64,000 bases of DNA from Citrobacter portucalensis. Lineage in GTDB: Bacteria; Pseudomonadota; Gammaproteobacteria; Enterobacterales; Enterobacteriaceae. Below are positions 36,438 through 47,006 of the stretch, one piece after another. The stretch spans positions 204,237 through 268,236 of the forward strand of contig NZ_MVFY01000008.1 in the NCBI RefSeq assembly GCF_002042885.1. Direction: 5' to 3'. The notes beneath the pieces are model-generated. The model did not search any database. It was not told where the DNA came from and saw only the letters and a list, made by a program, of their open reading frames with translations. Numbering within the stretch: the stretch's first letter is position 1; each line of letters opens with the position of its first letter. The translations under genes were made by a program, and so were the position numbers.

Positions 36438-38285
36438 TCAGATTGACAGCTTTTTGACGCGCTTGCCGCCATACAACAGGTTTACGATGGCACGTGTACC
36501 GACAATCGCGGTAAACATCGACGTCGCCACACCAATACCGGTAGTAATCGCGAACCCTTTAATTGCCCCGGTGCCAACTGCGTACAGGATGATGACCTTG
36601 ATCAGCGTCGTAATGTTCGCATCAAAGATGGAGCTAAATGCGCCCGCATAACCTTCATTGATGGCCTGCTGCACCGAACGCCCGTTACTCAACTCTTCTT
36701 TGATACGTTCGTTGATCAGTACGTTCGCATCGACCGCGACGGCAAGGGTTAAGACGATCCCCGCAATCCCCGGCATACTCAGCGTAGCACCCGGCAGCAA
36801 CGACATAATACCGACAATCAGCACCAGGTTCGCAATCAGCGCACTGGTCGCAATCAGACCGAACTTCTTATAGAAGAAGATCATGAACAGGATAGACACC
36901 ACCAGACCGGCCAGACATGCTTCCAGACCCTGTTTAATGTTCTGCATACCCAGGGTTGGGCCGATGGTACGTTCTTCAACAATCTGAATCGGCGCAATCA
37001 ACGCACCGGCACGTAACAGCAGGGAAAGCTGGCGTGCTTCGTTCGGGTTGTTGATACCGGTGATACGGAAGCTGTTACCCAGTCGAGACTGGATATTGGC
37101 GATATTAATCACCTCTTCCTGCTTCACCAGTACTGCACGACCGTTGGCATCTTTCTTACCGCTGTCTTTGTACTCCACAAACAGGGTCGCCATCGGCTTA
37201 CCGATGTTGTCCTTGGTGAAGTTGGACATGATGTTACCACCCGCGCTATCCAGCGAGATGTTAACCTGTGGCTGATTGTATTCGTCCTGGCTGGAAGTGG
37301 AGTCGGTGATATGGTCACCGGTCAGGATCACGCGCTTGTACAGCACAACCGGCTGACCTTCACGAGATTGTTTCACTTCCGAGTCACCCGGTACACGCCC
37401 GGATGCCGCAGCAGACTGGTCAACGTTGGTATTTACCAGACGGAATTCCAGCGTCGCGGTTGCGCCCAGAATTTCTTTCGCACGCGCGGTATCCTGAATA
37501 CCCGGCAGTTCGACCACAATGCGGTCAGCACCCTGACGTTGTACCACCGGCTCAGCAACACCCAGTTGGTTAACACGATTACGCAGAATGTTGATGTTCT
37601 GCTGTACCGCGTATTCACGGGCTTCGCTCAGGCGCGCATCGGTCATTACCGCACGCAGAGCATTGCTGCCCTGGCTGGAAATAACCAGATCCTGGTGACG
37701 TTTGCTCAGGTAAGAGATAGCTTCATCACGGGCGCTGCTATCACGGAAAGTGATGCTCAGACCGTAGTTATCTTCTTTGCGAACAGTAGTATAAGGAATG
37801 CCTTTTTCACGCAGATCGCTGCGCAGGCTATCGATATTTTGTTCCTGCAACTTACTCAGCGCGGTGTCCATATCCACTTCCATCAGGAAGTGAACGCCGC
37901 CACGCAGGTCAAGACCGAGTTTCATCGGTTCTGCGTGAATGGCAGCCAGCCAGCGCGGGGTTGCCGGAGCAAGGTTAAGCGCCACGACGTACTGATCGCC
38001 CAGTACGCCCATTAATACTTCACGTGCGCGCAGTTGGGTATCAGTGGAGTCGAAGCGCGCGAGAATAGCACCCTCTTCCAGAGCCACAGACTTAGGTGTG
38101 ATTTTATCTTCTTGTAACGTTTTCTGGACCTGGATCAGCGTTTGCTCACTGGCGGCGGCACCGCGCACGCCAGTGATTTGAACAGCCGGATCCTCACCAT
38201 ACAGGTTGGGAAGCGCATAGAGCAGACCGACGACAATAACGACGATCAGCATGACATACTTCCACAAAGGATAACGGTTTAACAC
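36438..38285 (-). CDS. secD: Protein translocase subunit SecD
   Basis: The 615-residue partner of SecF in the SecDF-YajC complex. One N-terminal membrane segment (about 9-28) is followed by the large periplasmic P1 domain, with [20 protein letters not shown] (about 124-143), and then five C-terminal membrane segments with the [20 protein letters not shown] motif carrying the proton-path Asp (near 519). Length equals E. coli SecD (615). It lies between yajC and secF, forming one operon. Confidence 0.98.
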   Translation of the reverse strand: MLNRYPLWKYVMLIVVIVVGLLYALPNLYGEDPAVQITGVRGAAASEQTLIQVQKTLQEDKITPKSVALEEGAILARFDSTDTQLRAREVLMGVLGDQYVVALNLAPATPRWLAAIHAEPMKLGLDLRGGVHFLMEVDMDTALSKLQEQNIDSLRSDLREKGIPYTTVRKEDNYGLSITFRDSSARDEAISYLSKRHQDLVISSQGSNALRAVMTDARLSEAREYAVQQNINILRNRVNQLGVAEPVVQRQGADRIVVELPGIQDTARAKEILGATATLEFRLVNTNVDQSAAASGRVPGDSEVKQSREGQPVVLYKRVILTGDHITDSTSSQDEYNQPQVNISLDSAGGNIMSNFTKDNIGKPMATLFVEYKDSGKKDANGRAVLVKQEEVINIANIQSRLGNSFRITGINNPNEARQLSLLLRAGALIAPIQIVEERTIGPTLGMQNIKQGLEACLAGLVVSILFMIFFYKKFGLIATSALIANLVLIVGIMSLLPGATLSMPGIAGIVLTLAVAVDANVLINERIKEELSNGRSVQQAINEGYAGAFSSIFDANITTLIKVIILYAVGTGAIKGFAITTGIGVATSMFTAIVGTRAIVNLLYGGKRVKKLSI

Positions 38286-38312
38286 GGCAGTTCCCTTTGG
38301 GAAAACAATAAA

Positions 38313-38645
38313 TTACAGCGCCTTCATGGTGCCTTTCGGCAGAACGGCAGCTACGAAATCACGTTTGATAACCACTTCAGTGGTGTCGTTCAGCGCGATA
38401 GCGATGTAGCCAGATTCTGCTACTTTAGTCACGCGACCCACCAGACCACCGTTAGTCAGTACTTCATCGCCTTTCGCAATGGAGTTCATCAGGTTCTTGT
38501 GTTCTTTGGTACGCTTTTGCTGTGGGCGCAGGATCATGAAATAGAAAATCAGACCAAACACCACCAGCATCAGAATCAGAGACATCGGGCTGCCCTGCGC
38601 CGGAGCTCCTGTTGCCGCTACCGCATCAGAAATAAAAAAGCTCAT
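38313..38645 (-). CDS. yajC: Sec translocon accessory protein YajC
   Basis: The 110-residue single-span inner-membrane protein associated with SecDF and SecYEG, and reported to contact AcrB. One membrane segment lies at about residues 20-38 (SLILMLVVFGLIFYFMILRP), followed by a basic QKRTKEHKNLMN segment and a small soluble SH3-like domain. Length equals E. coli YajC. It is 22 bp after tgt and 27 bp before secD. Confidence 0.98.
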   Translation of the reverse strand: MSFFISDAVAATGAPAQGSPMSLILMLVVFGLIFYFMILRPQQKRTKEHKNLMNSIAKGDEVLTNGGLVGRVTKVAESGYIAIALNDTTEVVIKRDFVAAVLPKGTMKAL

Positions 38646-38667
38646 TCAAATTCCCTCATTATTAAAA

Positions 38668-39828
<1,161 letters not shown>

Positions 39829-39871
39829 TTAAACTTTCCCCACGGAATCACTCCACGGAGTAAAAATATAT

Positions 39872-39998
39872 TAACCCACTGGCGAAGGCGCAATCGGCGC
39901 AGCCAGTTTGGGGGGCGACCAGCGCACAGCCACCGGAGCGTACACGTAGTACGTGAGGATGGCGAGCACTGCCCGCCATCAAAATGGCAAGTGAGATA
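39872..39998. repeat. ERIC-type intergenic repeat between queA and tgt
   Basis: An imperfect palindrome of about 127 bp, the typical ERIC length. The ends TAACCCACTGGCGA and TGGCAAGTGAGATA pair in 10 of 14 positions. The centre GGAGCGTACACGTAGTACGTG resembles the ERIC core GGAGCTTACATAAGTAAGTG. It stops six bases from the queA stop codon. Confidence 0.65.
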
Positions 39999-40004
39999 GC
40001 CTTC

Positions 40005-41069
40005 TCACGGTCGCTCAGAAATAGCCTGCGGATTGTACGTGATAAACATGGCATCCCCGTAACTAAAAAAGCGATATTCCGCTTTTACCGCTTCATGATA
40101 GGCGTGCATGGTGTTTTTATAACCAGCAAATGCGGAAACCAGCATAATCAGCGTTGATTCCGGCAGGTGGAAGTTGGTGACCAGAGCATCAATCACCTGA
40201 TATTTATAGCCTGGATAAATAAAGATTTGTGTATCGCCGAAGAACGGCTCGATGAGATCGTTTTTGGCCGCCTGCGCCGCACTTTCCAGCGAACGCACGG
40301 AGGTGGTACCTACCGCAATCACGCGATTACCGCGCGCTTTCGCCGCCAGCACCGCGTCCACTACATCCTGCGGCACTTCCGCATATTCGGAATGCATAAT
40401 GTGGTCTTCGATGGTGTCTACGCGCACCGGTTGGAAAGTACCCGCTCCAACGTGCAGGGTGACGAACGCCATTTCAATGCCTTTATCGCGCAGTTTAGCC
40501 AGCAGCGGATCGTCAAAATGCAGACCCGCGGTCGGCGCAGCGACGGCACCCGGTTTTTCGCTGTACACGGTCTGGTACAGCTCGCGGTCGGCGTCTTCAT
40601 CCGGACGGTCGATATACGGCGGCAACGGCATATGGCCGATGGCGTTGAGGATATCCAGCACGCTGCGTTCGTCGTTAAACTCAACTTCAAACAGCGCGTC
40701 ATGGCGGGCGACCATCGTCGCTTTAATACTTTCGTCGTCGCCCAGCAGCAGCTCGGCACCCGGTTTCGGCGCTTTCGAGGCACGAATATGCGCCAGAATA
40801 CGTTTGTCATCCAGCATACGCTCGACCAGCACTTCAATCTTACCGCCGCTGGCTTTACGACCAAACAGACGCGCAGGAATGACGCGGGTGTTGTTAAAGA
40901 CCAGCAAGTCTCCAGGGTTGAGCTTATCGAGCAAATCGGTGAAAGTACCGTGCGTCAGCGCGCCCGTCGGCCCGTCCAAAGACAGCAAGCGGCAGCTACT
41001 GCGCTCAGCTTGCGGATAGTGGGCAATCAGGGATTCGGGTAGTTCAAAGGTGAAATCGGTAACGCGCAT
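40005..41069 (-). CDS. queA: tRNA preQ1(34) S-adenosylmethionine ribosyltransferase-isomerase
   Basis: The 354-residue enzyme moves and isomerises the ribosyl part of S-adenosylmethionine onto preQ1 in tRNA, giving epoxyqueuosine. Conserved regions include [13 protein letters not shown] (about 58-70), [14 protein letters not shown] (about 177-190), [13 protein letters not shown] (about 207-219) and [20 protein letters not shown]. The C-terminus reads NPQAISERP and stops, whereas E. coli ends about two residues later with a different tail; the change lies right next to the repeat downstream. It heads the queA-tgt-yajC-secDF run. Confidence 0.97.
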   Translation of the reverse strand: MRVTDFTFELPESLIAHYPQAERSSCRLLSLDGPTGALTHGTFTDLLDKLNPGDLLVFNNTRVIPARLFGRKASGGKIEVLVERMLDDKRILAHIRASKAPKPGAELLLGDDESIKATMVARHDALFEVEFNDERSVLDILNAIGHMPLPPYIDRPDEDADRELYQTVYSEKPGAVAAPTAGLHFDDPLLAKLRDKGIEMAFVTLHVGAGTFQPVRVDTIEDHIMHSEYAEVPQDVVDAVLAAKARGNRVIAVGTTSVRSLESAAQAAKNDLIEPFFGDTQIFIYPGYKYQVIDALVTNFHLPESTLIMLVSAFAGYKNTMHAYHEAVKAEYRFFSYGDAMFITYNPQAISERP

Positions 41070-41159
41070 GACACTGACTCAGACTAAAATAAGAGGCGGG
41101 TAGTCTAGTGCCGGGGCGTTCTCCCTGCAACCTTTACCCCTCTGGATAAACGTTTAACT

Positions 41160-41741
41160 ATGAATTTTCTTGCACATTTGCATCTCGCTCACCTTGCCGA
41201 TAGCTCGCTTTCCGGCAATCTGCTGGCCGATTTTGTCCGGGGTAATCCGGAAACACACTACTCGCCTGATGTGGTAGCAGGCATCTTCATGCATCGTCGT
41301 ATCGACGTGATGACTGATAACTTACCGCAGGTGCGTGAAGCCAAAGAGTGGTTTCGTAGCGAAACACGCCGTGTCGCGCCGATTACGCTGGACGTTATGT
41401 GGGATCATTTTCTGTCGCGTCACTGGTCGGAAATCTCCCCTGACTTCCCGCTGACGGACTTTGTGCGCTATGCCCGTACCCAGGTAACCACTATTTTGCC
41501 GGAATCGCCGCCGCGCTTTATCAATCTGAACAACTATATATGGTCAGAGAAATGGCTTGAGCGCTACCGGGACATGGATTTTATCCAGAACGTCCTGAAC
41601 GGCATGGCCAGCCGCCGTCCACGGCTCGATGCCCTACGCGACTCATGGTATGACCTCGATACGCATTACGATGCGTTAGAAGAACGATTCTGGCAGTTTT
41701 ATCCGCAAATGATGGAACAGGCGCGGTGTAAAACCCTTTGA
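41160..41741 (+). CDS. acpH: Acyl carrier protein phosphodiesterase
   Basis: The 193-residue HD-type phosphodiesterase removes the 4'-phosphopantetheine group from acyl carrier protein. The start [16 protein letters not shown], the metal motif [14 protein letters not shown] (about 41-54) and [10 protein letters not shown] (about 80-89) carry the His/Asp ligands. Length equals E. coli AcpH. It is divergent from queA, 90 bp away. Confidence 0.97.
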   Translation: MNFLAHLHLAHLADSSLSGNLLADFVRGNPETHYSPDVVAGIFMHRRIDVMTDNLPQVREAKEWFRSETRRVAPITLDVMWDHFLSRHWSEISPDFPLTDFVRYARTQVTTILPESPPRFINLNNYIWSEKWLERYRDMDFIQNVLNGMASRRPRLDALRDSWYDLDTHYDALEERFWQFYPQMMEQARCKTL

Positions 41742-41759
41742 TCGCAGCCCGCATTCCCC

Positions 41760-41788
41760 GCCGGATAAGCAGTAGCCGCCGTCCGGCA
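41760..41788. repeat. REP element
   Basis: GCCGGATAAGCAGTAGCCGC followed by CGTCCGGCA is a short REP palindrome just after acpH. Confidence 0.8.
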
Positions 41789-41833
41789 AAAGATTGATAG
41801 ACAAAACCTGTCTCATTGATTGCCAGCGCCTCT

Positions 41834-41862
41834 TTGTCTTATTCCCGAACACTCTCTATACT
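41834..41862 (+). promoter_or_regulatory. Peroxiredoxin promoter
   Basis: TTGTCT and TATACT are spaced by exactly 17 bases, 48 bases upstream of the peroxiredoxin start. The strong -10 box suggests high basal expression. No OxyR site could be recognised by eye. Confidence 0.6.
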
Positions 41863-41909
41863 GGCCCGCGTTGCGTTCCAAAAACCCCTTAACTTTGCAG
41901 GAGAATTAT

Positions 41910-42512
41910 ATGGTACTGGTAACTCGTCAGGCTCCGGATTTCACAGCAGCTGCGGTACTGGGTAGCGGTGAGATCGTTGAAAACTTCAACTTCAAACAGC
42001 ATACCAACGGTAAAACCACCGTTCTGTTCTTCTGGCCGATGGACTTCACCTTCGTTTGCCCGTCTGAACTGATTGCATTCGACAAACGTTACGAAGAATT
42101 CCAGAAGCGCGGCGTTGAAGTTGTTGGCGTTTCCTTCGACTCTGAATTTGTCCACAACGCATGGCGTAACACCCCTGTCGACAAAGGCGGCATCGGTGCA
42201 GTGAAATACGCAATGGTTGCTGACATCAAACGCGAAATCCAGAAAGCCTACGGCATCGAGCACCCGGAAGCGGGCGTTGCTCTGCGCGGTTCTTTCCTGA
42301 TCGACGCTAACGGCGTTGTTCGCCACCAGGTGGTTAACGATCTGCCGCTGGGTCGTAACATCGACGAAATGCTGCGCATGGTTGACGCGCTGCAGTTCCA
42401 CGAAGAGCACGGCGACGTTTGCCCGGCACAGTGGGAAAAAGGTAAAGAAGGTATGAACGCGTCTCCGGACGGCGTGGCAAAATACCTGACCGAGAACGTT
42501 TCCAGCCTGTAA
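41910..42512 (+). CDS. 2-Cys peroxiredoxin (AhpC/TSA family)
   Basis: A 200-residue typical 2-Cys peroxiredoxin, a cytoplasmic thiol peroxidase that reduces H2O2 and organic peroxides. The peroxidatic Cys50 is in DFTFVCPSELIAF and the resolving Cys171 in HGDVCPAQW. A GGIG stretch (93-96) is present but the C-terminus ends YLTENVSSL without a YF motif, as in robust bacterial types. AGGAG lies six to seven bases before the ATG; the frame opens 30 codons earlier. E. coli K-12 has no gene here, while Salmonella has a similar one next to acpH. A strong terminator follows. Confidence 0.93.
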   Translation: MVLVTRQAPDFTAAAVLGSGEIVENFNFKQHTNGKTTVLFFWPMDFTFVCPSELIAFDKRYEEFQKRGVEVVGVSFDSEFVHNAWRNTPVDKGGIGAVKYAMVADIKREIQKAYGIEHPEAGVALRGSFLIDANGVVRHQVVNDLPLGRNIDEMLRMVDALQFHEEHGDVCPAQWEKGKEGMNASPDGVAKYLTENVSSL

Positions 42513-42527
42513 TTGGCATGAATCGAC

Positions 42528-42556
42528 AAAAGGCCCGCAAATGCGGGCCTTTTTTA
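42528..42556 (+). terminator. Peroxiredoxin gene terminator
   Basis: AGGCCCGCA-aa-TGCGGGCCT followed by six T, 18 bases after the stop: a near-ideal intrinsic terminator. Confidence 0.95.
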
Positions 42557-42579
42557 TTGTTAGCAGATCCGATAAGCGA

Positions 42580-44448
42580 TTAAAACGCGAAGCAGGAGCA
42601 GCCAAGCGCGCCCCAGAAAGCCCGGTCATCTGACACCGGAATCCCCGATTTCCGCGCAATATCATGCTGGTGACCGTGTACGCCGCAGCTGCCGCAGCAC
42701 TGGTGCATCTGCACCATTGCGCCAATTTTCGCCGCAGCAGGTGGTGCTGAGCGATAATGCCCTGGCACCTTCACCACTGGCGACCAGTCCGGCACAATCG
42801 GAATAGCAGGTGGTGCCAGCGGGGTGAAATGCCCTGCGGCGTAAACCACTTTGCCATCAACAACGGTCATCACCGACTCAATACCTTTGATCTCTTCTTC
42901 CGGCACGCTGAAGTAATCTTTAGACAGCACCACCAGGTCGGCCAGTTGATCTTTCTCGATGTGCCCTTTCTTACTCTGCTCGCTGGAAAACCAGGCGCTC
43001 CCGGCCGTCCACAGTTCCAGGGCAACATCACGCGGCAGACGGTTGTTATCATCGTACATTGCCATCCCGCCAACGGTACGGCCCGAAACCAGCCAGTAGA
43101 GCGCGGTCCACGGGTTGTAGCTGGCCACGCGGGTGGCGTCAGTCCCCAGCCCGACCGGAACGTCAGCCGCCAGCATTTTCGCCACCGGCGGCGTATGTTT
43201 AACCGCGTCTTTGCCGTAGCGATCGACAAAATACTCTCCCTGGAACGCCATACGGTGTTGGACCGCAATCCCGCCGCCCAGTGCTTTTACACGCTCAATG
43301 TTCCGTTCAGTAATTGTTTCGGCGTGATCGAAGAACCAGTGCAGGCCATTGAACGGGATATCACGATTAACTTTCTCAAATACGTCCAACATTCGGCTGA
43401 TAGATTCATCGTAGGTGGCGTGCAGGCGGAACGGCCAGCGATGCTCCACCAGGTGACGAACCACGCGCTCCAGCTCATCTTCCATCCCCTCCGGCAGATC
43501 CGGACGTGGCTGAAGGAAGTCTTCAAAATCCGCTGCAGAAAAGACCAGCATTTCCCCTGCCCCGTTGGCACGATAGAAGTCGGTTCCCTGCCCTGGCTTG
43601 AGCATATCGGTCCAGCGTTCAAAGTCTTCCAGTTCCTGCTTCGGACGCTGGGTAAACAGATTGTAGGCAATACGTACCGTCATCTGTTTGTTAGCGTGTA
43701 ACTGCTCAATGATCTCGTAATCTTCCGGGTAGTTCTGGAAGCCGCCGCCCGCATCGATGGCGCTGGTCAGTCCCAGACGGTTCAGTTCACGCATAAACTG
43801 GCGGGTCGAATTAACCTGCATTTCCAGCGGCAGTTTTGGTCCCTTTGCCAGCGTCGAATAAAGGATCATGGCGTTCGGTTTAGCGATCAGCATTCCGGTC
43901 GGGTTGCCGTTGCTATCACGCACAATCTCACCGCCCGCCGGATCCGGCGTCGCTTTGGTATAGCCAACCGCTTTCAGCGCGGCGCGGTTGAGCAAAGCCC
44001 GGTCGTAGAGATGCAGAACAAAAACCGGAGTATCAGGAGCGGCTTCATTCAGTTCTTCGAGGGTTGGCATGCGACGTTCGGCAAACTGGAATTCACTCCA
44101 GCCGCCCACCACGCGTACCCATTGTGGCGACGGCGTTCTGTCAGCCTGGTCTTTGAGCATGCGTAGCGCGTCCGCCAGTGACGGCACGCCTTCCCAACGC
44201 AATTCCAGGTTGTAATTCAGTCCACCACGAATAAGGTGCAGGTGCGAATCGTTCAGGCCCGGAATCACCGTATGTCCTTGCAGATCGACAACCTGCGTCC
44301 CTTCGGCGGCAAAGCTCATTACCCGATCGTGGCTACCGGTCGCCAGGATCTTTCCGTTGGCGATCGCTACCGCCTCGACCTGCGGACTTTGCCTGTCGAG
44401 AGTATGAATTTTTCCGTGAGTCAGAATCAGTGTGGCAGTTTGAGACAT
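42580..44448 (-). CDS. Amidohydrolase family protein (YtcJ/Amidohydro_3-like)
   Basis: A 622-residue metal-dependent hydrolase of the amidohydrolase superfamily, cytoplasmic; relatives cleave formamides, hydantoins or similar C-N bonds, and the substrate here is unknown. Visible are the N-terminal sheet (ATLILTHGKIHTLD), the metal motif NDSHLHLIRGG (about 63-73), LHWFFDHAET (about 370-379) and LGTDATRVASYNPW. The C-terminal 50 residues are unusual: a cysteine- and histidine-rich tail (MHQCCGSCGVHGHQHD and GALGCSCFAF) that could bind metal or form disulfides. It is 21 bp after the ABM-like gene and probably the last gene of a three-gene operon. Confidence 0.85.
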   Translation of the reverse strand: MSQTATLILTHGKIHTLDRQSPQVEAVAIANGKILATGSHDRVMSFAAEGTQVVDLQGHTVIPGLNDSHLHLIRGGLNYNLELRWEGVPSLADALRMLKDQADRTPSPQWVRVVGGWSEFQFAERRMPTLEELNEAAPDTPVFVLHLYDRALLNRAALKAVGYTKATPDPAGGEIVRDSNGNPTGMLIAKPNAMILYSTLAKGPKLPLEMQVNSTRQFMRELNRLGLTSAIDAGGGFQNYPEDYEIIEQLHANKQMTVRIAYNLFTQRPKQELEDFERWTDMLKPGQGTDFYRANGAGEMLVFSAADFEDFLQPRPDLPEGMEDELERVVRHLVEHRWPFRLHATYDESISRMLDVFEKVNRDIPFNGLHWFFDHAETITERNIERVKALGGGIAVQHRMAFQGEYFVDRYGKDAVKHTPPVAKMLAADVPVGLGTDATRVASYNPWTALYWLVSGRTVGGMAMYDDNNRLPRDVALELWTAGSAWFSSEQSKKGHIEKDQLADLVVLSKDYFSVPEEEIKGIESVMTVVDGKVVYAAGHFTPLAPPAIPIVPDWSPVVKVPGHYRSAPPAAAKIGAMVQMHQCCGSCGVHGHQHDIARKSGIPVSDDRAFWGALGCSCFAF

Positions 44449-44469
44449 AACAATCTCCTGAGGTACCGG

Positions 44470-45015
44470 TCAGGCTTTTTTCAGCCATCCGGCAAACAGA
44501 CGGGTTACGATGGGCATCCAGAACCAGACCACCAGCGCAACCACAAAGGCATCATTGATGAGATGCAGGAGTAACGAGCCCTTCATTGCAGGCAGCACAA
44601 TGCCGGTCAACCACGGCACCAGATTGGTGCTGGGAAATATCACTAGCAGGGTTATCAGAAACTGTTTCCAGCGTTTGGGCTGGCGTACATGGGGCGCGGG
44701 CGGCGTAAACCAGAATGCTGCTTCGGTGCGAATTTCGGTTTTGTCACCTTCAGCCAGCAGTGGAGCAATCTCTTCGACCAACACGCGGCGCGTATCGGAC
44801 TGGGTCCAGCTATACAGATGCTCAAGCGTGTCGAAGCGGATAATGATGTTCCACAGGTTGTTGCCATCTGCCGGGCGAATCACGTTCGCCCCGAGATGAC
44901 CGGGAAATTCAGCCGCTACAGGCATGATTTTCCCCAGCCACTGCTCATACCGCTGCGCCTGCTCAGGTAGCAGAGTGTGAGTAATTACCAACGTCACATG
45001 TTTGTTCTGCGCCAT
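44470..45015 (-). CDS. ABM-fold monooxygenase-like protein with C-terminal membrane segments
   Basis: A 181-residue protein. Residues about 5-100 form an antibiotic-biosynthesis-monooxygenase (ABM) type alpha/beta barrel half (VTLVITHTLLPEQAQRYEQW, then ADGNNLWNIIIRFDTLEHL); the rest has two membrane segments (about 123-145, FLITLLVIFPSTNLVPWL; and about 155-175, NDAFVVALVVWFWMPIV). This arrangement fits the COG3224 group; no cofactor is expected and the reaction is unknown. AAGGAA precedes the chosen ATG; the frame opens 28 codons earlier inside a repeat. It sits between an isochorismatase-like and an amidohydrolase gene. Confidence 0.75.
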   Translation of the reverse strand: MAQNKHVTLVITHTLLPEQAQRYEQWLGKIMPVAAEFPGHLGANVIRPADGNNLWNIIIRFDTLEHLYSWTQSDTRRVLVEEIAPLLAEGDKTEIRTEAAFWFTPPAPHVRQPKRWKQFLITLLVIFPSTNLVPWLTGIVLPAMKGSLLLHLINDAFVVALVVWFWMPIVTRLFAGWLKKA

Positions 45016-45064
45016 GAAGGGTTCCTTGTTGACAGGAAACAGGCCGCTTAGGCCAGGAAAGCAA

Positions 45065-45187
45065 TACACAAAATCATTCATGGTGCATCGAGGCGGCAAG
45101 GTTGTGGATCCCCGGGAGCTTACATAAGTAAGTGACCGGGGTACGCAAGCGAAGCCAACAAAGATGCAACATGAAGGATGACATGTA
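45065..45187. repeat. ERIC element inside the amidohydrolase operon
   Basis: An imperfect palindrome of about 123 bp. The ends TACACAAAATCATTCATGG and CATGAAGGATGACATGTA pair in most positions. The core CCCCGGGAGCTTACATAAGT with AAGTGACCGGGG differs by single bases from the ERIC consensus and from the element near 10820. It fills most of the 173-bp gap between the isochorismatase-like and ABM-like genes. Confidence 0.85.
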
Positions 45188-45188
45188 T

Positions 45189-45830
45189 TTAAGCTTTACG
45201 TTCCGGCGCGCCATGCACCATGGTATAGGCATAATCCACGCCCATACCGTAGGCGCCGCTGTGCTCGCGTACCAGATCCATTACGGCGTCGTAGGTTTCT
45301 TTGCGAGACCAGTCGCGCTGGTACTCGAGAAGAACCTGTTGCCAAGTTACGGGTACGGCACCTGCCTGTACCATGCGGTCGATAGAACGCTCATGAGCAT
45401 CTACGGACGTGCCGCCGGAGGTATCCGTTACCACATAAACTTCATAGCCTGCCTCCAGTGCCATCAGCGCCGGAAAAGTCAGACATACTTCGGTCCACAG
45501 CGCGGAGATAATCAGTTTTTTACGCCCGGTCGCTTCCACCGCTTTCACAAACGCCGCATCTTCCCAGGAGTTCATTGAGGTGCGTTCAATGGGTTTGACA
45601 TCAGGATGAACCGCTAACAATTCCGGCCAGATATATCCGCTAAAACTTTTGGTTTCTACAGAAGTATAAATCACCGGAACATTGAATATTTTCCCGGCTT
45701 TCGCTAATGCCACGGTATTATTTTTTAAAGTCTGGCGATCAATATTCGCCACACCGAATGACATTTGCGGCTGATGATCAATAAAAATAAGCGTAGAGTT
45801 TTGAGGGTCAATCAGTTCCCGAATAGACAT
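45189..45830 (-). CDS. Isochorismatase-family cysteine hydrolase (YcaC-like)
   Basis: A 213-residue cytoplasmic alpha/beta hydrolase of the isochorismatase/nicotinamidase superfamily. The catalytic Asp is in LIFIDHQPQMSFG (D18), the basic active-site residue in PIERTSMNSWED (R83) and the nucleophile Cys in SALWTEVCLTFPA (C116), with the usual cis-peptide-forming context. The arrangement is closest to YcaC, whose substrate is unknown. It is the first gene of a minus-strand group with ABM-like and amidohydrolase genes and is divergent from a LysR regulator, which probably controls it. Confidence 0.87.
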   Translation of the reverse strand: MSIRELIDPQNSTLIFIDHQPQMSFGVANIDRQTLKNNTVALAKAGKIFNVPVIYTSVETKSFSGYIWPELLAVHPDVKPIERTSMNSWEDAAFVKAVEATGRKKLIISALWTEVCLTFPALMALEAGYEVYVVTDTSGGTSVDAHERSIDRMVQAGAVPVTWQQVLLEYQRDWSRKETYDAVMDLVREHSGAYGMGVDYAYTMVHGAPERKA

Positions 45831-46103
45831 AGCACACCTTCTTAATCAATAAGTTAAAAGGCAACGGTCTGTATCTGCCGTCAGCAGCAGGATCCTGAAT
45901 CAGAAAGCTTGTTGAGTATAGCGGGAAATTTCTAACGAGTTATTAAAGAAAACTTACCATCCTGTGAAACTATTAATTTTGTGTTGCGATATATCCTAAA
46001 CAACATCAAAAAAATGCGCATGACTCATCTAATTTATTCACTGGCATTGTTTTTCTTCATTCGGTACAACAGAAGGGTTTAATTTTCAGGATATTTTCTG
46101 CTT
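45831..46103. promoter_or_regulatory. Divergent control region of the isochorismatase operon and its LysR gene
   Basis: This 273-bp AT-rich gap separates the two divergent genes and must hold both promoters and the LysR sites. No single T-N11-A operator stands out. There is no coding sequence in it. Confidence 0.5.
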
Positions 46104-47006
46104 ATGCGCATTAATCTGGATGTTTTGCTTATTCTCGACGCTCTCGACAAACAGGGTTCATTTGCCGCAGCGGCCGAGTCGCTGTTTAAAACCCCTGCCG
46201 CACTCAGCTATATGATTCAGAAGCTGGAAAGCGATTTGAATATCGAGCTGCTTGACCGTTCCGGGCACCGGGCAAAATTTACCGATACCGGACAGATGAT
46301 GCTGGAAAAAGGGCGTTTGCTGCTGAATGCGGCAAAAGATCTCGAAAAGCAGGCGGTACAGCTGAGTTCAGGCTGGGAAAAAGAGCTGGCAATTGCGCTG
46401 GACGACTCCTTCCCTTTCTCCGCGCTGTTGCCCATTATCGATGAATTTCATGCGCTGAATAAGCAAACTCGCCTCAGTTTTACCCACCATACGCTGGCGG
46501 GCTCCTGGGAGGAGCTGACCCATAATGGAGCCGATATTATTCTGGGGGCAATTAATGAACCGCCAACGTCTGCAGCCTGGTCCTATAAAATGCTCGGCAC
46601 GTTGGACAATGTGTTTGTCGTTGCGCCTGAGCATCCGCTGGCCGCAGCAGCAGACGGCCTGACCAACGAACAGTTATGCCTGCATCGGGCGATTGTTATC
46701 AGCGACAGCGCCCGCTTCTGCCATCCGTTACAAACCAATCTGATGGAGGAACAGGCGCAAATCCGCGTCGATGACTTCCACAGTAAGGTGATGCTACTAC
46801 GAGCCGGTATGGGCTGCGGATTTCTCCCCCGCCATATCGCCAGCCCGTGGCTTACCACGGGCGAGCTGGTGGAAAAAACGGTTATCTCATTTCGCCAAAA
46901 AGACGTGGCATATATGGCATGGCGTAATAACCGCGATGGGCTGGCACAGCGCTGGTGGCGGGAAACGCTGCTGGCAAGCCCGGAAATTGCGCGCTTATAT
47001 CAATGA
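46104..47006 (+). CDS. LysR-family transcriptional regulator (YhaJ-like)
   Basis: A 300-residue LysR-type regulator. The N-terminal winged helix (about 1-60) reads [20 protein letters not shown] then [20 protein letters not shown]; the C-terminal periplasmic-binding-like effector domain covers about 88-295. The sequence pattern, including [20 protein letters not shown] and the [10 protein letters not shown] end, is close to E. coli YhaJ. Being divergent from the isochorismatase-ABM-amidohydrolase genes it is the likely regulator of them. Its last seven bases overlap the end of malZ, which runs toward it. Confidence 0.92.
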   Translation: MRINLDVLLILDALDKQGSFAAAAESLFKTPAALSYMIQKLESDLNIELLDRSGHRAKFTDTGQMMLEKGRLLLNAAKDLEKQAVQLSSGWEKELAIALDDSFPFSALLPIIDEFHALNKQTRLSFTHHTLAGSWEELTHNGADIILGAINEPPTSAAWSYKMLGTLDNVFVVAPEHPLAAAADGLTNEQLCLHRAIVISDSARFCHPLQTNLMEEQAQIRVDDFHSKVMLLRAGMGCGFLPRHIASPWLTTGELVEKTVISFRQKDVAYMAWRNNRDGLAQRWWRETLLASPEIARLYQ

